Assembly (NCBI GenBank): GCA_949358305.1 | Contig: OX442315.1 | Span: 30,530,427-30,594,426 of the forward strand | DNA: 64,000 bases | Source of the DNA: Strigamia acuminata | Taxonomy: Eukaryota > Arthropoda > Chilopoda > Geophilomorpha > Linotaeniidae | Reading direction: 5' to 3' | Shown: positions 34,133-46,331 of the stretch, one piece after another | How positions within the stretch are numbered: position 1 is the first letter of the stretch | Layout of the letters: the number at the start of each line of letters is the position of its first letter | The notes under the pieces: model-generated | The model's database searches: none | Told to the model about the DNA's origin: nothing | The model's input: only the letters and a program-made list of their open reading frames with translations | Position numbers and translations under genes: made by a program

Positions 34133-37100
34133 CAGTTCCTCGTGTCAGTTAAATAAACTTTAAGAAAAGATTGCGTGTGATTGGGTCATGTGATATTAGA
34201 TATTATAATAAAAAGACTATCTACTCAGTATATTCACTAAATCTTATTGGTTAGAGGGAAAAAAAGTCCCGTTAGATTGTTTGCTTTATTAAAAGGGGGC
34301 GATGATTACACTAAAGCGCTCCAGAAAAGAGTCCTGACAAGTTGTTCATTTCATTGAAAGATAGCACTGAGCACATTAGGCCCCATGTCCGTTGCTAAGC
34401 CGCCATTCATGTTCTGTTGCAAAGATGCTCCGTCTGTTACCAAGACGAACTCATTCCATTTTGATTGGCTGAGATGATCATCTGATGAGTGATAAAGCAG
34501 CCAGCCAATGGGAATTAGTGGATTCTCTGGGCAGATAGTTCAGATGCATTCAAAATGTGAATCTATGAAAAGTATAAGTCCATTCTAGTAGCTTCTACTT
34601 TTCACAAAGGCAGTAAAGAAGGTGAGTGAACATATATTTTAAATCACCAATGATGGCCTAGATACGCATGCGCAAAGTGCAATTCAATGTTAGGGCAAAT
34701 CTAAAAGGGAAAAAAGACGTCGTATCTGCCAACAAAACGACACAGAAGGTAGAAAGCAGAAAGAATTCGCTTTTTTGAAGGCTTGAATTAAACAAATAAT
34801 ATTTGGTGAGTTCAATTACTCGTCCTTAAATGCCTTTTAGAAAGCGGAAGTGAAATGTATTGTGAAACTGAAGGCAAAAGAGTGCAGTGAAATTAGTTAT
34901 TTGCTTGGTTGCATTAAGTAATAGTTATTGTATAATTGTTTGCACAATTTTCTGGTACACTTGTTCATTTGAGGCCAACTAAACATTGCACAACCGACGT
35001 TTGCGTTTTTACTCGTTTAAATACTTCTATGTAAAATGAAATAATTTTATTTCAACAAATGCCTAGTAACATTCACTCAGACTCATTAGTTGATTAAATA
35101 AAATCCAAAATCCAAAATAAAAAAGCATAAATTTCGTTCCAATTAAATCAGCCACGAACTTAAAGCTTTTTTTTAAAAAAAAACTTAACAGCTGAGTTCA
35201 CATAAATTTCCTAAAAATATAAGAGATTTTTTTTAAAGAAAAAATGTAAATGAGCTTTCTTTCGGTAAAAACCAACCTTTTAGAAAGCATTAAAAGTCCT
35301 TATTCATTTTTTTTGAAAATAGCCTTTTGAGCCGAAAAAAATCGATTAAAAGCCACAATGTGTGAAACCCGTAGTAAATCAAACTTCCTTCTCCCACATT
35401 GTCCTCTCCTTACATGACCAAATGGCAACCAACTCCAATTTTTGCAGATAGATATGACTTATTACGACCATATAAATTTTATAAAAACCTAGTTATAAAA
35501 TACGGTATCACTAAAGATTTGTGATCGCAAATACAGCGTCTAAGACGTATTTAGAAAGCAAAATGAAAACAAAAATCATCTAAGTCCACGTAATCCAAAG
35601 AAATAAACAAAACGAGACTAACACTACTCTAATTCAACCTTATCCCCTACTCCGCCATCTTTCCGGAAATCGCTCTTCCTCTCGTCCGATCTGTTGCTAT
35701 GCCTCTGACCTTGCCCAACCCATTACAACACGCACCCAATTGTCCATTCCCTTTTTGTGTCCATGCATTGTGAGTTTCGATGTGTTTTAGTGGGGCGGAT
35801 CGACATACATAACTATTTATTTCAACGGTGAAAATGAAGGAATTTTAATTGCCGTTTACACTAAAACAAACACAAAAACGAAATAATCTGACATAGTTAG
35901 GCACGTTTATAGAAATATCGAAAACGACATAAACAGAAACTTTGAATGCAGCCATTGTGTTTTCTTATCATTGTAACATTTCGAGACCAGCCGTAGGCTC
36001 ATGCTAGGTTTCTTTTCTTCGACTATTGTACGCTCGGCAAAACACGAGGCCGAGTAGGCGAGTCTGCACACTGTCATCCAACTGATTGGACATGGTATGA
36101 AGGTGAGAGGTTCTAGCAGCCGATATTACTGCTATATTGACATCATTGGCAATGGAGCACAAGCAACGTGACCCACGGGCTGATTTACGTTCCTATAAGC
36201 ACGGGGGATAAGAAGACACCTGGCTGCTCCTATACAAAACTACAAATAAAAACGATAAACCTGAAAAACTAGCGTCTGCTTTCCGATTTCTCTCGCAAAT
36301 AGGAACCCCAAAACACTCAAAAGACACGTCAGATCACGATTGAAAAAAAAATTATTTTTTTTTTTTACTAAAAACTAAAATAGAATCGAAATTCTATAAA
36401 TTCTTAACAATCACCATCTCTAGAAGCTTGCATTTGCAGCTAATGAAAGTTGCATGCGAAATAAGTAAATTATGCAACTCGAAATTCCACTAAGGAAGCA
36501 AAAGCATGTCCGTGCTGGAGCCATTTAAAGAAAATGAGGAAATGTAAGATAAACGCGTGAAAAGGTAGTGAATGAAAGGATCATCACAGTGTGGCAAATG
36601 ACGCAGCCAAAAACATGTTGGAGCGAGTATACAGGAGATATATCGTTATTAGCACAGTTTGGATTTCAATTGCAAAGGAATAATGAGAAAAGAGTTGGCA
36701 CGCAGCCATCGAGTGAGCCGGCTTGCAACCTATTCGAGGCTCCTATATACATCTTCAAACAGAATTTTGCTAGCGCTTAATAAACTCTCGAGCTAATTAA
36801 CAAAAAAACGCACCAAGTAAACAAAAACTGAAGTGCGACCTATGGTCACCATCCCCTTCTTGCTAATTCGATGATAATTAAATATTTAAGAAGAATAAAC
36901 ATACATTTTTACCTTGAATTTATCGCTAGAAGTTTAAATATTCAGAAATTCATAAATTTGATTTAAAGAGGCCTAGAAGCGTTCGTGTTATTGCTTTTAA
37001 ATAAAACATATAATGGAAATATTTCCGAACAGAAGAAAGCCTCAAGGGCTTTTTGGTTGCTATGTTTCCAACATTGAAACAAAGCTAAATACACTGAAAT

Positions 37101-37259
37101 CCCTCAAGACCGAGCACCAGCAGTGCTAGGAATAAGTGTCTAGTCTGGAATGGCGTCCTTCAATCCGCACAAAGTCGTAACCAAAAATGTCCAGTTTGAA
37201 AATAATTATTTTTCCATAAATGCTCTCATAGAAAACCCGCGCTCTATTGGCAGAACCTA

Positions 37260-37325
37260 GATTCCCCATTGCGTACGAAATTGAAAATCTATTTTAATTA
37301 ATCATTTCGTAAGCAATGGGGAATC
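37260..37325. repeat. Compact hairpin, 22-bp arms with a 22-base loop
   Basis: The left arm GATTCCCCATTGCGTACGAA (37260-37281) pairs with 37304-37325 at 21 of 22 positions. Size and loop resemble a pre-miRNA, but it abuts an inverted-repeat element and may simply be transposon debris. Confidence 0.7.
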
Positions 37326-37341
37326 TCAAAAAGTCAATTTT

Positions 37342-37755
37342 TAGACTTCTAAACCTTATGTTTAGAAAGTCTAATGAAACGGCTCTGTCCGTCTGTCTGT
37401 CCGTCCGTCCGCCTCCATATCTCAAAAACTATAGCAGGTAGAGCCAAACGGGCAACGGCAATGAACTCAGCATACCTGTATTAGGTTCCTAAGGGCTTTT
37501 CGTATTTTTCCCAACTCCGGTTTAATTAATAAATTGGTTTTACTAGACTTTTAGCCGTCTATTACAGACTGATACCGGAAATGACGTATTATATTACATG
37601 AATGGTCAGCTCCTATATTATTATCGGACGTATCAAAATGCGCGTGTTACGTCCGAAAACTCCACATTATTTTCTTTTATTTTGGTGTTTTATTTAGGGA
37701 CAGACGGACAGATGTATTTCTATACAGAAAAGTGTAGAAGGGGTTTAGAAGTCTA
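37342..37755. mobile_element. Inverted-repeat element with TAGACTTCTAAACC ends
   Basis: TAGACTTCTAAACC at the left and GGTTTAGAAGTCTA at the right. The interior has a CTGTCCGTCTGTCTGTCCGT pyrimidine-rich run near 37385-37410, answered by GGGACAGACGGACAG near 37697. 414 bp, no coding capacity. Class unknown. Confidence 0.65.
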
Positions 37756-37987
37756 ATATGTAATGCTTTCCTGCATTACTTGTTGTACATAAAAAGTGCA
37801 TTTTGCACGTTCATATTGCTACGTGGCTTATAAGTTCGCGCACGTAACTTGATTTGAAAGGATTTGAGAATGACTCTGTGTTTAAACTTAAACGCTTTTA
37901 TTAAATCGGAAATTTCTGAATAGAAAAATGCACTTTTACCGCGTTCAATCAGCACTTTTTTTATTTTATCCTCGTATATACGAAATG

Positions 37988-38010
37988 TTTCGTTTCCATG
38001 ACTTCATCAG
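37988..38010 (-). other. Hammerhead-like core motif (CTGATGA...GAAA)
   Basis: On the minus strand CTGATGA is followed 12 bases later by GAAA, then ACATTTCGTA, which could form a two-pair stem III ending in GTA. Stem II pairing is weak and stem I is not evident. Similar CTGATGAAG...CGAAAC sequences mark the ends of Penelope-like elements; this may be a decayed one. Motif only. Confidence 0.25.
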
Positions 38011-39658
38011 TTGTCTATATAAGTAAAATAAAAAAGCAATGCACTGTAATTATCCTCCGTGTTGACATCAAGTAACAACAACACATGTTTACTATGGTTT
38101 CCATGCTTCCCTGCGAAACGCAATTTCCTATTAAATCAGCCATAAAACTGCATATCCCTTTTCAGCATATGTTCGCCTCTTTCACTGGTCAAGTAAATCC
38201 CGAATAGGGACATGTCTACCATGAACGAGCACAAACAAACTTCACTAGCAACCATTAAGAGTAAGCTGTTTACTTTATAATCACTTTAAGCTTCGCTGAG
38301 AAATGTATATACCGGTACACTTCAAGAACACATGTTTATTGCAAATAAATTACACGGTATAAAAAAAATTAAAACGTTTTCTAGATAAATTGGATGGAAA
38401 ATCCAGCCCTCCCAACCCCAAGTGGTGTTTTGTGTCGGGTTGTGAACAAAAAGCTGCATTTTCTAAAGAAAACATGCTGTGCAAGACAAAAATATCATTT
38501 TTATCGACTAACGCAATTAACATTAAATTAAAAGCAAAAAAAAAAAATTTCTAATTAATTTGAACTTAAATAGTTATAAAAAAATCCGGATTTTTCCACT
38601 ATAGATTGCACTGCCAATTTGAATTCGGCATTTCACAATTTCATCCCTAATTTTTGCACATTAAAAGTAAGGAACTGCTGTCATATCGAACGCCATTTTT
38701 CTTTAAGCGTCTCTCGTCGTATAATCTAGAAATAATCACCTCGTTTTTATCCAACAGTTGTTATTCGCAAGATCTCGCATTTCAAATTTTTTATTCCCAA
38801 ATTTATCAACTTCCAGAATAGCAAGCAGTTCAGAAGAAATTTCAATTCAGTATTAAAACTGATGATGTCGAACAACTATAAAGGTTTGACCATTAGAGTT
38901 TTATCACTCATTTTTGGAGCTCTGAAGTAGTAAAAGTGTTTTATTTTTTTTTATGTTTACGATAGTCCTCTTACACAACATCAGTAAATTCTAATTATTG
39001 ATTCAGTCCATGTGCAATTACATTAAATATTCATGGTAGTCTTGGCATTTCGTGTGATGAATGGGCTACATTTGGGCTAATGGCCAAAACAAAAAATTTT
39101 CACATTTGCTTTGCCTGTTGTGCTATAAGTTTGTTTATTCTACTTCAAGTTTGGCACTAATAGCAAGTGAGTTGGCGCAAGGCTTGGTACACAACTTACA
39201 CGCCAAATGCACCTGAGGATCTACCAATCAAATGGATTTCAACTGAGCTGAAAAACAAACCATTGCCGACACGCTTACAGGATTAAAAGAAACTTTCCTG
39301 CATTGCTGTTAATCCTCCAGGGCCTAGTACCAAGAAACAAAAAAACACACAATCTGTTAAAGACTGGCCAAGCAACGGCAAAAAACATTCACAAGGACAT
39401 GGTAATATATTCTGAATTCTAATTTCTATTAAACTGTTTCAACAAAAATTCAATCTGGTTGCAAATATATAAAAAGAAAATTTTTTTTTAATATTGCTAA
39501 ACACCTGTTCTGTTTCTGTTTTTCTAGAAATTGGAAAACTTGGTGGATTCATTTTCATAATCCACAAACTGAACAAAAGACAAAAATACAAAAAAAACCA
39601 ATTTCATTTTTCAATAAAAAAATAAGTTACTATTTTTAAAACTGAGCCCTTTTTTGAG

Positions 39659-39775
39659 CACTAAGCACATTCACAAATACATGTTTAACTTGCAGTTGAC
39701 CATGTTTCGTTGTTTAAATGTCGTGCGCATGCCCACTGTGACCGAAAACAGACTAAATCAGTTAGGTCAAAAGAA
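39659..39775. repeat. Dispersed repeat, CACTAAGC end
   Basis: CACTAAGCACATTCACAAAT, then ACATGTTTAACTTGC, CGTTGTTTAAATG, GTGCGCATGCCCACTG and CTAAATC. The same series in inverted order and orientation occurs at 23925-24033, and in part near 2400-2840 and 62127-62260. Confidence 0.55.
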
Positions 39776-39783
39776 CCCCTAAT

Positions 39784-40022
39784 CTACGTTTACATGCACG
39801 AATAATTCGAGTGGTGAATAATACGAGTGGTGAAAAAATCAAATTGTTGTGTTTACATGCAGAAAATAATTCGTGATCACTTTCGGTTTTCGACCAATGG
39901 GGAAGTGCCGAAAGCGATGCGCGCATGTGCAATAAAAATTATTCGAGTTCACTCGAATTAAACAACCTTCTGCGAGGGATTATTCACTACTTGAATAATC
40001 CTTGTTATCCCTGTTTACATGA
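39784..40022. mobile_element. Inverted-repeat element with GTTTACATG ends
   Basis: The left end has GTTTACATGCACGAATAATT and GAGTGGTGAATAAT. The right end has ATTATTCACTACTTGAATAA followed by CTGTTTACATGAC, an approximate inverse. An internal GTTTACATGC occurs at about 39852. Bounds approximate. Confidence 0.45.
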
Positions 40023-42370
40023 CAGTTTTGCACACGGAATATTTCATCTCACTCGAAATATTTCCATCATTAAAATGAAGTTTTACACATTAAAAAATGT
40101 CAAACTCATGTTTGTTGTGTTTATTGCTTACATCGTCTGGAAGTTTGAATTTTAGGCCGTTGCCTAGGCAATCGATTGCAACGTCTGTACATTGTAATGC
40201 AATTCTGGTGTTTGGGTCTACTTTTCCGGATCACTACACCAGTAAACTGGCTCGACCAATGGGAGTACACATTGTGAGGTGCCTTTTTGAGTGCAACTCG
40301 AGTATAGTAATGCAGTTTAAATACCGTATTCTTTCAAATAAGAGCCGCGGCTTTTATTCAAAACTGCAATCGTGGACCACAACTTCGATTTCAGTTTTCC
40401 ACAAAGAAATAATATTTTTTATGTATTTAATGTTGTTTAAAATGATGTTTAGTCTTAATCACTTTATAAATGTGCCTACTTCTTTAGGCTGAGGGATATG
40501 AAGACAGAAATCTAGCTTTGTTAGATCGTAAATGATAAAATATTAGCATGCCAGTATGGTTTTCTTTCACCCTCCGACTACCAAGTTCTGAAATCACCAT
40601 ACTATTCCAGTAACCGAGCCAGAAACAGTGACAAATGTCATTTTCCTAGGAGCTGAAGCACCATTGAATTTCCCTGTATTACCACCAGGTAGTGGCACTC
40701 ATAAATCACTCAAAAATGTCTGCATTAAGCCAGCAGGCTGACATTTACTCATATTGTGTACGGATTTACAAGTCAGCAAATTTCAGACAGATGAAATAAT
40801 AATTGCAAAATAATTAGACTCAAACTAGTTTCATATCAAATAAATTTTTTTTTTTATTTTATTCATACATTACTAAAAATATTCCAATCGTATAATCAAA
40901 TTGGAAGAAAGCATTAAGAATTTATAAAAGATAAAAAAAAACAAGTTTTTATCAATTTCAGGATCTTCAGTATCACGAGAGAAAGCACAAAGAAAAAAGA
41001 GCAAACTTGGATATGAAAGTAATGCTGGATTGATAAAATCCAGGCTGGGCAAAAGGAAGATGATGAAGATGAGAAAGCACAAAAAAACATTTCTTTTCAG
41101 ATGAAATGCAAACCGTGCACCTCAGTTTTTCATTTAAAAATAAAATTTTTTTTTTTAAAAAAATCCGAAAAAAAAAAACATATTTTGCAAGACTTGCATA
41201 AAAAATACTCCAACATTTTCAATTTGACAGATGTAGAAAACAGATAGAAAATTCGTTTTCTAAAGATAGAGTCAACTCAGTCAACTAGCTTATAGCTATG
41301 TTCTTTAGTACAATGGGTTGACAATGACAAAGCAGCATCAGGACCTTTAATTCAGGAATAACGAGTTTGTTTGCTTGTTGTCTCCGATGAAAGGCCTTCC
41401 GGTTGGAATCTCAAAGACCTAATCAAGATCTAAGTCCTTTACTTTGGTCAACCAGCCTTAGTTTCCTCAGAAATTGATTGCAAAAAGCTAATAAGAAATA
41501 TATCCAATTAATTTGGCCTATGTGAACAGATTGTTCAGCTAGATATAGGATTAATTAAATCGAGTTTTCAATAAAAACAAATAAAATCGATGAAAAATAC
41601 TTGTTTACCAAACTATTTACTTCAATTCTATTATTCTAAATTAAATATTTAAAAAAAAAAAATATTTTCCTATTGGAAGCGGATTTCCACCAATGGATTA
41701 AATCCAGCCAATAATGTTTCAATGGTTTGACTTATCAAGCGTGACACCGATCTGATCAAGCAAATAAAAATAAAAACCAATCGCAAAAAGAATTCCACCA
41801 GGTTACATCCCAAAAAAAAAATTTTTAAATATTGATCAAATAAAATCCGATCTAGTCATTTCCTCAAAATAAAAAAAAAATAAATAATAATAGGTTACTA
41901 ATAATTGCAGGTATGGAACTATGAAAAAATCAAATTAAGCTCTATACATAGTTTCATTGTAATGCTATGTGATGAGATCAATTCTCATTAGCTTCATGCA
42001 TCGCACATAATCTCATTTCTCCATACGAGAAAATTTAGAATCAAATTTTTTCCATATAAATACATAAAATAATAATCCTTTATTAATGAACTAAAATAAA
42101 TAAATTTTGGTAAAACAAAAACCAGTAAAATGAAGCAAAAAAATTCATTACCGTCTATTAGTATAAAGGCCCTGTCTGCTGCCTGTTTTTAAATATTTTA
42201 GTGGTCATTAAGTTTATAGTGTGCGTTTCATTGCTGGCATGCATGGCTAGGATATTGTTTTGTAGCTGATCGTTTCAATGTCTCTCCTAGGTTCATTAAT
42301 TTTTCTTAGCAGATTCGCAAATGATTCTTTGATCTAAACAACCACATCGTTAAAATCCTCTTATTTATTA

Positions 42371-42425
42371 CAGTAGGTGCATTCATAAAGTCATTTAAAC
42401 TTGTTTATATTTTTTAAACCAGCCT
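42371..42425. repeat. Dispersed repeat end (GTGCATTCATAAAGTCATTT)
   Basis: Same end as at 6394 and 62127, followed by TTTTTAAACCAGCCTAAATG, which also resembles 2263-2280. The far end is not found. Confidence 0.45.
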
Positions 42426-42953
42426 AAATGTAAAATTTAAAATGTGTCTACAAACAGAACTGAGCATATTTATTTTAATACATTAATTTTAATATTTAAA
42501 TAACCCTTTTGCAACTGAAAGTTCATAATGATGTTTATTTAAGACTATCAAACTGCAGTTTTACCTTCCAGGAGTTTTAAAATTTTCTTAGTTCAGTTTG
42601 GTGGTTTTGTTTTGATTTCACTACATACGAAGGGTTGTAGATAGGAATCAATTAGACCTAAATTATTTTTGTTACAACATGCAGTAAGCTCCAAAGCTTT
42701 GCTGCAGTGTTTTTGTGTTTTGCGGACTGCTCTGCATTACCCTGCCTGTGTTTGTGACTAAACTTTGCTGCAATGCACACAGTAGCTGCATTCAAATCGA
42801 GGGGTCCAACATTCAACCGAATCTCTAACATGAGCTTCCGAACCCATTCCAAATGCCTGAATCTTTAAATTTTATACAAATTTTGAATTTCCTTTAAAAA
42901 TTGGACAAAAGTTAAAATATTTTCGACTTTTTTATTAAAATAATCATCTAAAT

Positions 42954-43139
42954 CAGCGGTCGGCAACAGGCGTATCCGGACCGCGAAAAATCGAAACTTA
43001 GACCGCCAAATATTGTATATATAAATGAGTCAAAATAAAAATTTAAAACTAGTAAGTATTATGAGTTTTTTTTTTCTGGACCTCGATAAAAATTTTCAAT
43101 AGTATCCGGACCCCACTTAACATTACTTGCCGACCCCTG
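42954..43139. mobile_element. hAT-type non-autonomous element
   Basis: Starts CAGCGGTCGGCAAC and ends TTGCCGACCCCTG, imperfect inverted ends of the CAGNGGTCGGCAA type. Flanked by an exact 8-bp duplication ATCTAAAT (42946-42953 and 43140-43147), the hallmark of hAT transposons. ATCCGGACC occurs sub-terminally on both sides. 186 bp, no transposase. Confidence 0.9.
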
Positions 43140-43230
43140 ATCTAAATCTTTCCGAATCCCACATCAAATCCCCAAAAATGTGGGAAAAATTCGAATCTCT
43201 GACACACAGCTTCTGATTGTCAAACCCGAG

Positions 43231-43335
43231 ATTCAAAAAGTCGTGTTTTAAGTGTTTTAGGTGTTTCTGTTTTCTTTTTGTAACATCGCAAAACAAAAAC
43301 ACTTAAAAACACCTAAAACACTTGACTTTTTGAAT
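43231..43335. repeat. Foldback element, 105 bp
   Basis: The outer arms ATTCAAAAAGTC / GACTTTTTGAAT and inner arms AAGTGTTTTAGGTGTTT / AAACACCTAAAACACTT pair, but are offset by one GTGTTTTA unit on each side. Confidence 0.7.
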
Positions 43336-44833
43336 GCAGCTACTGCGAGCTTGTATTTTTGTATTTTTAAAACAACAATCCGTTGAAGCCTTAAAGCATC
43401 ACATTACGACAATAAGGCTTCTGAAAAAATTCGTTCTCGACAGGTTTTCGCTTTGAGCGTGTTTACTAAAACGGGGGTTGTTCTGTACAATTTTTTTCCT
43501 CAGCAATTTTATTAGTTAATTTAGATTTTTATTATACTTTGAGTGACACCAAGCAGTTTAGCTATAAAACTCAAGGTTTAGCTAACCATTAAATTTGATG
43601 TAAACCCAATTTTACTATCTGTAGCACCAGTACATAAAGAAACCTAAACCATAGTTAAAGCACCACCAAATACATATAAAAAAAATATTTAACTTTTTCT
43701 TCTTGATTGCTTATTCAATATTCTGTATACATGACTTATTCTGTTCTATTAAAATAAATATACGGTAGGCCTTTATTCCAAAATTACATTTAAAAAAACT
43801 GCATTCCTTTTATTGTTCACAATTGGTGCTGGAAGTGTACACCAAACAGGAATGGTCAGCTCAATTCTTTCTCAATTTCATCTGGCTCGCCTCTGTTGCA
43901 CTATAAAAATCGATTCGATGCTAGTCTGTGGGTAAGACAGAAAGAGCTATTGCTCCCACTGGATGCAGTCCGGTGTTTAATAGTCACGAAAGAAAATAAG
44001 CCCTATTTCAGTGTCAAAAACGTGTGAACAAAAATGAATGGTTCTTTTGTGAAAACTGATAAAATCTGCTTTAATCTAGAAATAAACCTTTCACTGATAT
44101 GCTTTTTGCAAATGATTCATTTATAATTCATCAACGCACTGCTGGAAAAACCAAAAAATAAAAAAAATATTTAAAAAGAAAAAAAAAATTGTTTATCATT
44201 TCAATGAAGTGCGATATGAAAATCGAAAAAGTTTTTAAGTAATTTCAATTTAATGAGTTGGTTGATTAATATTTTACCCATTAGCTTCGACTTCAGACAT
44301 CTTCCACATATCCAATTTGTGATTTTAATGAAAAAAAGAAAAAAAGAAAAAGAAATCAAAAGGAAAAAAAAATATTGTGGGCTCGAAACCATGAAGTTGA
44401 TTAAATTTAAAAAGATGATTGAAAATGTGAGTCCTGCGACTCTCCTCTATACCTGTGTAATTAATCTACATTAAGTGCTGATCCAGTGCAGGAAGTTTTG
44501 TCAAAGGGTAGTGCGGTTAACTTTTGATGAAGGAGGAACTGCCTCTGTCTTCTCAACTTCAAAGGTTTCGAAATCAGTATTACACGGTAGGTTTCGTTTC
44601 ACCTTTCCGCCCATAAAGATAATGATAAGTCGGCAATGCGTCACAAAAGAGAGCGCACTGACAAGACCGTTTTGACGAGGTATTAAAGTCAAGTCTAGAA
44701 ATAGCATTATTTTCTCGCACCGAAGAAAAATGCAAATCAGCTTTAAAAACCAAAAAAAAAAAAAACTTTAAAAAAACCACTTGCGACAATCTCGTCTTGC
44801 CTTGTAAATTAAATTCAAAAAGTGAATTTCATC

Positions 44834-44848
44834 CAAAAAATAAAAAAA

Positions 44849-44887
<39 letters not shown>

Positions 44888-44888
44888 A
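44834..44888. repeat. (AAAT)n microsatellite
   Basis: About thirteen AAAT/AATA units in tandem after a short A-rich lead. Confidence 0.95.
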
Positions 44889-46146
44889 CGGAGGAAGTAA
44901 ATTTGAGGTCGATCACCTTCACCACACATCGGCATTACACAGAACAATAAATTTACTGCGTTTGGTCAAACCATCATTTTGGGTGAATTAGCCATCATTA
45001 ATCAAAGCGAAGCAATAAAAGGAATAATTCATTCCGGCTAAGTTAGAAGGGTCACAAATTGCTTGTAAAGTTTCATCAGTTTCAATTAGTATTGGATGAC
45101 ATGCAAGTGGCAAAGCAATGACTATATTTCTCATCCCAATGACTGTCTCCATGTCACTTTCACCAATTTCATTTAAGCTTAGCTGCATTGGATTGTCAGT
45201 TGCTAATCAGTTTGCTGACACAATAAATGGCCTCTTTGCTTCCTGTTAAAGTTGACAAGCAGCAGAGCTCCAAATCTGTTTGTTGCTCTTTAGTTGTGAT
45301 AATAATACATGCCATTGTTGCAACTTCTAACAACCTGAGAAATTGTATTAACGCGAGTATAAAGAAACAAATATTGGAAACTCCTTTTTTTGTTGTGGTT
45401 TTATTTACTCAGCTGTCTGTGTGATCTATGTGCTTTGTTGGACTCGCTTAAGGCCAGTTTAAATCGATTCGAACCTCGCACGCAAAGATATAAGCTTCAC
45501 GCATAGGCGTGAGCAAATTGAAAATTTTCAATTGTCTCCGATGTAAACACGCTGGCACATTGATATAAACTATTTCTTTGCCTTTGGCTTTGCTGAATGG
45601 CTCGTGTGTTGTGAGGTATAATTTTAATTTTAAATAAAACACAAACAAATCGAGTTTGTTCCATGTAGTTTTTCGTTATAATGCCCTGCCGCCGAGCCCA
45701 TTATAGCTTGAAGAGAACAGTGAAAAGTCATTAAGTCGAAGAAACAAACCCGTTAATCTTCCACTATTGGAACTAATCTGGTAATCGAAATGCAATTCTT
45801 CGCTTTGAAGACATGAATACTTACCGTTTTGTTCATTGTTTTCTCTGCAAATGCATTTAAATTTACAGATTGCACCATTGTTTAAGAGCAGTAAAAACAG
45901 TAAGTGCTTCTGCTTGACCGGAGAAGCAGCTTCTACTTTTGGCCATAAATTGCAGTGAAAGCAGGTTTATATAGCCGTAATGAAAAAAGTACATGCTCAA
46001 ACTAATTTTAAGGCTTTTCTTTGTTGCACAGTTGTAAAATACGCTATGATTATAAAAAGAAAGCAAAATAGTGTAGCAATAAAACCAACTTTTGGCCTGG
46101 TGTAGCATCACAACCAAACCAGTGCTGTACACTAACAAGAAGATCG

Positions 46147-46331
46147 CAGGAGTGTGTAATCCACAATTGTTTAAATTTTTAAAAAATAAAGTATTGTTAT
46201 TATCTAAACAGTCAATACTTTAATTTTAAAAAATTTAAACAATTGTGGATTACACACTGGTTTGACTGTTTAGATAATAACAATACTTTATTTTCCACAA
46301 AATTTAAACAATCGTGGATTACACACTCCTG
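46147..46331. repeat. Foldback with a duplicated right arm
   Basis: The left arm CAGGAGTGTGTAATCCACAA runs about 69 bases to a CTAAACAGTC end. The far right arm (about 46263-46331) is its near-complete reverse complement. Between them a shorter copy of the right arm (ACAATTGTGGATTACACAC) is also present, so the order is arm, partial inverted arm, full inverted arm. Confidence 0.8.

Larger units (their letters stand above)
34138..46146. other. Region between BEL element and foldback: no gene recognised
   Basis: 12 kb of AT-rich DNA. It holds the hairpin and inverted-repeat element at 37260-37755, inverted-repeat elements at 39784-40022, 42954-43139 and 43231-43335, dispersed repeat ends near 39659 and 42371, and (AAAT)n at 44834-44888. 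Short open frames show no domain or compositional sign of coding. Confidence 0.6.

Noticed and set aside
45463-45480. Box B-like GGTTCGAATCG on the minus strand
   Set aside because: No box A or cloverleaf at the proper distance, so not a tRNA or SINE.
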